Source: Bradyrhizobium glycinis (lineage in GTDB: Bacteria; Pseudomonadota; Alphaproteobacteria; Rhizobiales; Xanthobacteraceae). Taken from it: a stretch of DNA of 64,000 bases. Below, one piece after another: positions 59,912 to 64,000 of this stretch. Each line of letters begins with the position of its first letter. Positions within the stretch are counted from its first letter, which is position 1. The stretch is from contig NZ_JACCHQ010000001.1 of assembly GCF_016031655.1 (NCBI RefSeq), positions 558,001-622,000 on the forward strand, in the 5' to 3' direction. The position numbers and the translations under genes are program-made. Below the pieces are notes generated by a model. It made no database searches. It saw nothing but the letters and a program-made list of their open reading frames with translations, and had not been told where the DNA came from.

Positions 59912-60334
59912 ATGTTCGCGGCAGTTTGGCTCCGCGCGCCGGCGCGTGCGCGCCTGCATGCGCTGCGTGAACTCTATCGCCGATTCTTCGGCGAGAACAC
60001 GCCGGATGCGCGCGGCCGCCGGCTCCTGGCCGAATGGCTGTCACCGGCGCAGCGCGCGCAATTCGAGCAATACCGGTATTTCGACGTCGTCGGTTGCGAC
60101 ACTGGCAGGACCTATCGCATCCACTACGGCACAGCCGCCAACGTCCACGAGGTCGACAGTGAGGGGCGCGCGACGATGGGGTGGTGCTTCGTCCCGTCAG
60201 GCTTCCTGGTGCCGGGCGACGTGATGCTGGCGCAGAAGATCGCGCTCGAGACGGACGAAAAGGGGGCGCTTGCGCTCGCCAACCGGTTTCCGCCGGCGAC
60301 GCATTCCGAGCACTTCTACCGGCGACCTTTCTAG
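59912..60334 (+). CDS. Hypothetical protein, 140 residues
   Basis: This is a soluble protein with a basic N-terminal helix, then LLAEWLSPAQRAQFEQYRYFDVVGCDTGRTYRIHYGTAANVHEVD and GWCFVPSGFLVPGDVMLAQKIALETDE. The pattern looks like a small domain seen in mobile-element cargo or hypothetical proteins, but I cannot name the family. It shares a likely operon with the 73-residue gene upstream. Confidence 0.6.
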   Translation: MFAAVWLRAPARARLHALRELYRRFFGENTPDARGRRLLAEWLSPAQRAQFEQYRYFDVVGCDTGRTYRIHYGTAANVHEVDSEGRATMGWCFVPSGFLVPGDVMLAQKIALETDEKGALALANRFPPATHSEHFYRRPF

Positions 60335-60365
60335 CGTCGGGAAGGAAGACGGGAGGGAAGAACGG

Positions 60366-60458
60366 TCAGGAATGCGTGGTGCGATAGGCGTCGAACGCAT
60401 GCGCCGCGAAGACGCCGATGCTGCACAGCGCGAGCAGGGCTGAGATTAGCTCGATCAT
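60366..60458 (-). CDS. Micro-protein with one membrane helix (30 residues)
   Basis: MIELISALLALCSIGVFAAH is a single hydrophobic helix, followed by AFDAYRTTHS. GGGAGGA lies about 6 bases before the ATG. The ATG overlaps the stop of the 27-codon frame upstream (ATGA), so translation may be coupled. Function unknown. Very small, but the two features together make it likely to be real. Confidence 0.5.
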   Translation of the reverse strand: MIELISALLALCSIGVFAAHAFDAYRTTHS

Positions 60459-60538
60459 AGCTCGTCCTCCCGCAGCGGCTGGGCAACGAGGTTCTGGCAG
60501 CACGAAAATTCGTAGATCAGGTCGAGGATGAACTGCAT
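60455..60538 (-). CDS. Micro-protein, 27 residues, upstream of and overlapping the 30-residue gene
   Basis: MQFILDLIYEFSCCQNLVAQ continues with PLREDEL. It contains a Cys-Cys pair. A GGGACGG-like binding site lies upstream. Its stop codon overlaps the start of the next frame by four bases. It could be a leader peptide or a small membrane-associated protein. Confidence 0.4.
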   Translation of the reverse strand: MQFILDLIYEFSCCQNLVAQPLREDEL

Positions 60539-60734
60539 GGTGGCCGTCCCTGTATTTATTTTGACAACCACTTAACCGGCCATCTGTTTCAGGCGTGTTT
60601 CGTCGCATCGGGAAAGGGGTTTCGTGAGGAACCTTGCGCTGGTTTGTGCGCTGCGGGCCGGCTATATCCCGCATGTCTCAGGCCATTTTGAGCTGTCTCT
60701 TCGGGAGCGGCTCGTCATATTGCGAGGCACAATC

Positions 60735-61181
60735 ATGGCGCAGGTCGAGTGGTTCGACGATCTCACCATCGGAATGCGATTCAAATCCCCCGAAGTCGTG
60801 GTCACCGAGGTCGACATCAAGCGCTTCGCGGCCGAGTTCGATCCGCAGCCGATGCATCTCGACCACGAGGCGGCGAAGCAGACCCTGTTCAAGGGGCTTG
60901 CCGCCTCGGGATGGCACACCGCCGCGATCGCCATGAACCTTGCGATCCAGACCCGTCCGTTCGGCCCGCATCCGCTGATCGGCGCCGGTGTGGACGGCCT
61001 GCGCTGGACCATGCCGGTACGGCCCAACGACCGCCTGCACCTGGTCGGCGAGGTCATGAGCCTGACGCCGTCGAAATCGAAGCCGCAGGGAGTCGCGCTG
61101 GTGAAATGGACCATGTTCAACCAGAACGGCGAGGAGGTTTACACCTTCACTCCGATCGCGATCGTGCCGCGGCGGGGGTAG
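60735..61181 (+). CDS. MaoC-like dehydratase/hydratase
   Basis: This is a hot-dog-fold protein of 148 residues with the R-hydratase-type catalytic part: FAAEFDPQPMHLDHEAAKQTLFKGLAASGWHTAAI (Asp and His of the dyad in DPQPMHLD). The C-terminal half has PNDRLHLVGEVMSLTPSKSKPQGV. It hydrates 2-enoyl-CoA or a related thioester. The ATG at 60735 is chosen because the longer frame lacks family features. Confidence 0.83.
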   Translation: MAQVEWFDDLTIGMRFKSPEVVVTEVDIKRFAAEFDPQPMHLDHEAAKQTLFKGLAASGWHTAAIAMNLAIQTRPFGPHPLIGAGVDGLRWTMPVRPNDRLHLVGEVMSLTPSKSKPQGVALVKWTMFNQNGEEVYTFTPIAIVPRRG

Positions 61182-61266
61182 CATGGCCGCTGGGCGTTCG
61201 CCTCTCCCCCTTGCGAGCTCCCGGCGGAGATGGTCATCTCGGCGCGGGGAACGCGCTGGAGGCGAT

Positions 61267-61773
61267 ATGAAACGATCTCTTCTCGCTGCCGGAATTCTTG
61301 TTTGCGCCTTCAGCGCAACCGCTTCGAGGCCCGCGCTTGCGCAACAATCCAAGGTCGGCGACTGGACCATCGAGAAGCGCGCGCAGGATACCCATTGCAA
61401 TGCCAGCCGCGGCTACAAGGACAAGGATGACGAGAACCGCGACTACGTCATCGTGATCACTTATTCCGAGCAGGCGATCGTGATCGTGATGATCTACGAC
61501 GGTTGGGAATGGGACAAGGCCGGTGAGATCCTCCGCGCCGATGTCGGCACCGACGACGCCGACATCATGAAGAAGGCCAAGTGGGAGGTCATGGACAAGA
61601 CCACGGTGCGCGGCATCTTCGCATACGACCAGTCGATCATGGACCGCCTCGCGAAGGCCAAGCGCCTCACGCTCGACTTCGAGGACGACGAGGATGACAG
61701 CATCGAGATGCAGATTCCGCGGGCCGGCGAGGCGCTGGCGGCGTTGAAATTCTGCGAGGAGAACCGGAAATAA
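61267..61773 (+). CDS. Exported protein of unknown function, 168 residues
   Basis: A Sec signal peptide (MKRSLLAAGILVCAFSATAS, cleavage near ALAQQ) leads to a mature part VGDWTIEKRAQDTHCNASRGYKDKDDE, with an acidic stretch DFEDDEDDS and ALKFCEENRK. Two cysteines could form a disulfide. GGAGG lies 5 bases before the ATG. Function unknown. A hairpin follows at 61793. Confidence 0.68.
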   Translation: MKRSLLAAGILVCAFSATASRPALAQQSKVGDWTIEKRAQDTHCNASRGYKDKDDENRDYVIVITYSEQAIVIVMIYDGWEWDKAGEILRADVGTDDADIMKKAKWEVMDKTTVRGIFAYDQSIMDRLAKAKRLTLDFEDDEDDSIEMQIPRAGEALAALKFCEENRK

Positions 61774-61792
61774 TCGGTCCGATCCTGTTGGA

Positions 61793-61817
61793 CCCGCCGC
61801 GGGCGTTGCGCGGCGGG
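61793..61817. terminator. Hairpin between convergent genes
   Basis: CCCGCCGCG and CGCGGCGGG form a perfect 9-base stem with a 7-base loop between the exported protein and the RND gene. Only a weak T-rich part (ACTCTTGT) follows. It likely ends transcription from one or both sides. Confidence 0.55.
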
Positions 61818-61824
61818 ACTCTTG

Positions 61825-64000
61825 TCACTCGGCAGGCCCGTGGACCGGCGCCGCGCTGATGTCGCTGCCGTGATGGATCAACGGCTTCATGCCCGTGACG
61901 GTTCTGAGCAGCACATAGAACACCGGCGTCAGGAACAGGCCGAACACGGTGACGCCGATCATGCCCGAGAACACGGCAACGCCCATGGCGCGCCGCATCT
62001 CCGAGCCCGCGCCGGTCGAGAGCACCAGCGGCAGCACGCCCATGATGAACGCCATCGACGTCATCAGGATCGGGCGCAGCCGCAAGCGGCTGGCTTCGAT
62101 CGCGGCCCGGATCGGCGTGCGCCCGGCGAATTCGAGCTCGCGGGCGAATTCGACGATCAGGATCGCGTTCTTGGCGGAGAGGCCGACCAGCACGATGAGG
62201 CCGATCTGGGTGAAGACGTTGTTGTCTCCCTTGGAGATCCAGACGCCGAACATCGCGGCGAGCAAGCCCATCGGCACGATCATGATGATCGACAGCGGCA
62301 GGGTCAGGCTCTCATACAGCGCGGCCAGCACCAGGAACACCAGGAGGATCGCCAGCGGAAACACCCAGATGCCGGAATTGCCGGCGATGAACTCCTGATA
62401 GGTCAGGTCGGTCCATTCGAAGGCAAAGCCCGGCGGCAGTACTTCCGCCGCGATCCGCGTGGCGGCTTCCTGCGCCTGGCCCGACGAGAAGCCCGGCGCA
62501 GCCGCTGCGTTGATATCGGACGACAGGAAGCCGTTGTAGCGGATCGCGCGCTCCGGCCCCGCGCTCTGGCGGATCTTGAGCAGCGCTGACAAGGGCACCA
62601 TGTCGCCGGACGACGAGCGCACCTTCAACTGTCTGATGTCGTCGGCGCGGGCGCGGAACGGCGCGTCGGCCTGGACGCGGACGGAATAGGTGCGGCCGAA
62701 CTTGTTGAAGTCGTTGACGTAGTAGGAACCGAGGTAGATCTGCAGCGTGTTGAACACTTCGGTCACGGGCACGCCCAGCTGCAGCGCCTTGGTGCGGTCG
62801 ATGTCGGCGAACAGCTGGGGCACGTTGACCTGGAAGCTGGAGAACACGCCGGCGATCTCTGGAGCCTTCTGCATCGCCGCCATGAAGGCGTTAGTCGCCT
62901 CGTTCAGGGCGTCATAGCCGAGACCGGCGCGGTCCTCGATTTGCAGCTTGAAGCCGCCGATGGTGCCGAGGCCGTTGACAGGCGGCGGCGGGAACATGGC
63001 GATGAAGGCTTCCTGGATGCCGGCATATTTCTTGTTCAGCTCGGCCGCGATCGCGGGGCCGCTAAGCGAGGGATCCTTGCGTTCGTCGAACGGCTTCAGC
63101 GTCGAGAACACGATGCCGGCGTTGGAGGAGTTGGTGAAGCCGGAGATCGACAGGCCCGGGAAGGCCACCGAGCTCTCGACACCGGGCTGGGTCAGCGCGA
63201 TGTCGCTCATCTTGCGGATCACCTCCTCGGTGCGGTCGAGCGTGGCGCCGTCGGGCAGGCGGGCGAAGCCGACAAGGTACTGCTTGTCCTGGCCGGGCAC
63301 GAAGCCGCTCGGCACCTGCTGGAACAGAAACGCCGTCAGCCCGACCAGCACCACATAGAGGCCCATCACCGCGGCCTTGCCCGAGATCACCTTGCCGACG
63401 GTGCCGCTGTAATTGTCCGAGGAGCGCGTGAAGGCCTTGTTGAAGCCGCGGAAGAACCAGCCGAGGCTCTTCTCCATGATCCGCGTCAGCCGGTCCTTCG
63501 GCTCGTTGTGGCCCTTGAGCAGCAGCGCCGACAATGCCGGTGACAGCGTCAGCGAGTTGATGGCGGAGATCACCGTCGAAATCGCGATCGTCAGCGCGAA
63601 CTGCTTGTAGAACTGCCCGGTGAGGCCGGAGATGAACGCGAGCGGCACGAACACCGCGATCAGCACCAGCGCGATCGCGATGATCGGACCCGAGACCTCG
63701 CGCATCGCCTGATAGGTGGCATCGCGCGGCGACAGCCCGGCCTCGATATTGCGCTCCACATTCTCGACCACGACGATGGCGTCGTCGACGACGATGCCGA
63801 TGGCGAGCACGAGCCCGAACAGGCTGAGCGCGTTGATGGAGAAGCCGAACACGTGCATCACCGCGAACGTGCCGACGATCGACACCGGCACGGCCAGCAG
63901 GGGGATGATCGAGGCCCGCCAGGTCTGCAGGAACAGGATCACCACCAGCACCACCAGCGCGATCGCCTCCAACAGCGTGTGGATCACAGCCTCGATCGAG
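61825..64000 (-). CDS. RND-family multidrug efflux pump (AcrB/MexB type), gene cut by window end
   Basis: These are about 725 C-terminal residues of an inner-membrane hydrophobe/amphiphile efflux pump, about 1050 in full. The proton-relay aspartates are in AIGIVVDDAIVVVENVER. The last third has GDNNVFTQIGLIVLVGLSAKNAILIVEFA and GVLPLVLSTGAGSEMRRAMG. The N-terminus lies beyond 64000. As in many RND systems the membrane-fusion gene could be just outside the window. Substrate cannot be assigned. Confidence 0.9.
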   Translation of the reverse strand, partial: SIEAVIHTLLEAIALVVLVVILFLQTWRASIIPLLAVPVSIVGTFAVMHVFGFSINALSLFGLVLAIGIVVDDAIVVVENVERNIEAGLSPRDATYQAMREVSGPIIAIALVLIAVFVPLAFISGLTGQFYKQFALTIAISTVISAINSLTLSPALSALLLKGHNEPKDRLTRIMEKSLGWFFRGFNKAFTRSSDNYSGTVGKVISGKAAVMGLYVVLVGLTAFLFQQVPSGFVPGQDKQYLVGFARLPDGATLDRTEEVIRKMSDIALTQPGVESSVAFPGLSISGFTNSSNAGIVFSTLKPFDERKDPSLSGPAIAAELNKKYAGIQEAFIAMFPPPPVNGLGTIGGFKLQIEDRAGLGYDALNEATNAFMAAMQKAPEIAGVFSSFQVNVPQLFADIDRTKALQLGVPVTEVFNTLQIYLGSYYVNDFNKFGRTYSVRVQADAPFRARADDIRQLKVRSSSGDMVPLSALLKIRQSAGPERAIRYNGFLSSDINAAAAPGFSSGQAQEAATRIAAEVLPPGFAFEWTDLTYQEFIAGNSGIWVFPLAILLVFLVLAALYESLTLPLSIIMIVPMGLLAAMFGVWISKGDNNVFTQIGLIVLVGLSAKNAILIVEFARELEFAGRTPIRAAIEASRLRLRPILMTSMAFIMGVLPLVLSTGAGSEMRRAMGVAVFSGMIGVTVFGLFLTPVFYVLLRTVTGMKPLIHHGSDISAAPVHGPAE

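Noticed and set aside
1..64000. CRISPR arrays, tRNA or rRNA genes, prophage or IS elements
   Set aside because: No regular repeat-spacer pattern, no tRNA-like sequence, and no transposase, integrase or phage protein was seen by reading the window.

Overview
The window is GC-rich chromosomal DNA of an alphaproteobacterium, most likely Bradyrhizobium or a close relative. The evidence is the very-long-chain lipid A acylation cluster (acpXL to lpxXL), two candidate promoters of the general-stress (EcfG) type, dense small inverted-repeat elements of the GTCATTCCGGGGC and CTCTCCCC kinds, and the overall gene content. This assignment is inference from content; no rRNA or tRNA gene is present to fix it. 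No CRISPR array, prophage or insertion sequence was seen.

Layout. 1-8.5 kb: the end of motA with motB (flagellar stator), two tandem kup potassium transporters, a rhodanese, an aminotransferase and a PotF-like binding protein. 8.5-12.8 kb: a minus-strand operon for C28-type acyl chains of lipid A (acpXL, fabZ-like, two ketosynthase-like genes, lpxXL); one of the two ketosynthase-like proteins has lost its catalytic cysteine. 13-18.4 kb: small and housekeeping genes (ParB-like, MgtC-like, a peroxidase-related protein, a HerA-like ATPase).

18.7-34.6 kb is the most interesting part. A NicA/NicB-like molybdenum hydroxylase with three haem-c motifs faces an operon with 6-hydroxynicotinate reductase (Hnr), an ApbE-like UPF0280 protein, a DUF1185 protein, a branched-chain-type ABC transporter and a MarR regulator. 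An enamidase and a ferredoxin-NADP reductase follow, divergent from each other. This combines an aerobic-type nicotinate hydroxylase with the reductive Hnr/enamidase branch known from Eubacterium barkeri nicotinate fermentation. Nearly identical operator-like sites lie in the two divergent control regions of this locus.

34.6-41.2 kb: a cytochrome P450, then a stress-type block (DUF2267, CBS and five small, very hydrophilic proteins) with EcfG-like promoters and a strong terminator, then DUF763 and MscS genes. 41.3-46.3 kb: a TetR-led operon with 2-pyrone-4,6-dicarboxylate hydrolase, a GalB-like hydratase, a LigK/GalC-like aldolase, a dihydroxyphthalate decarboxylase-like protein and a DUF1932 dehydrogenase. 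Its promoter-operator is almost the same as that of a distant extradiol dioxygenase at 18.7 kb, so the two are probably co-regulated. 46.9-53.8 kb: two deaminase-type amidohydrolases, an NTF2-like protein, a GntR regulator and a NitT/TauT-type ABC transporter, with three TGCATGCA operator-like sites in the two divergent control regions.

53.9-64 kb: an amino-acid binding protein, an acyl-CoA ligase, a Baeyer-Villiger-type monooxygenase, a lytic transglycosylase, several small genes including an overlapping pair of 27- and 30-codon frames, a MaoC-like hydratase, an exported protein and the incomplete gene of an RND efflux pump. Positions, motifs and spacings were read from the sequence; functions rest on recognised family resemblance and were not checked by database search.
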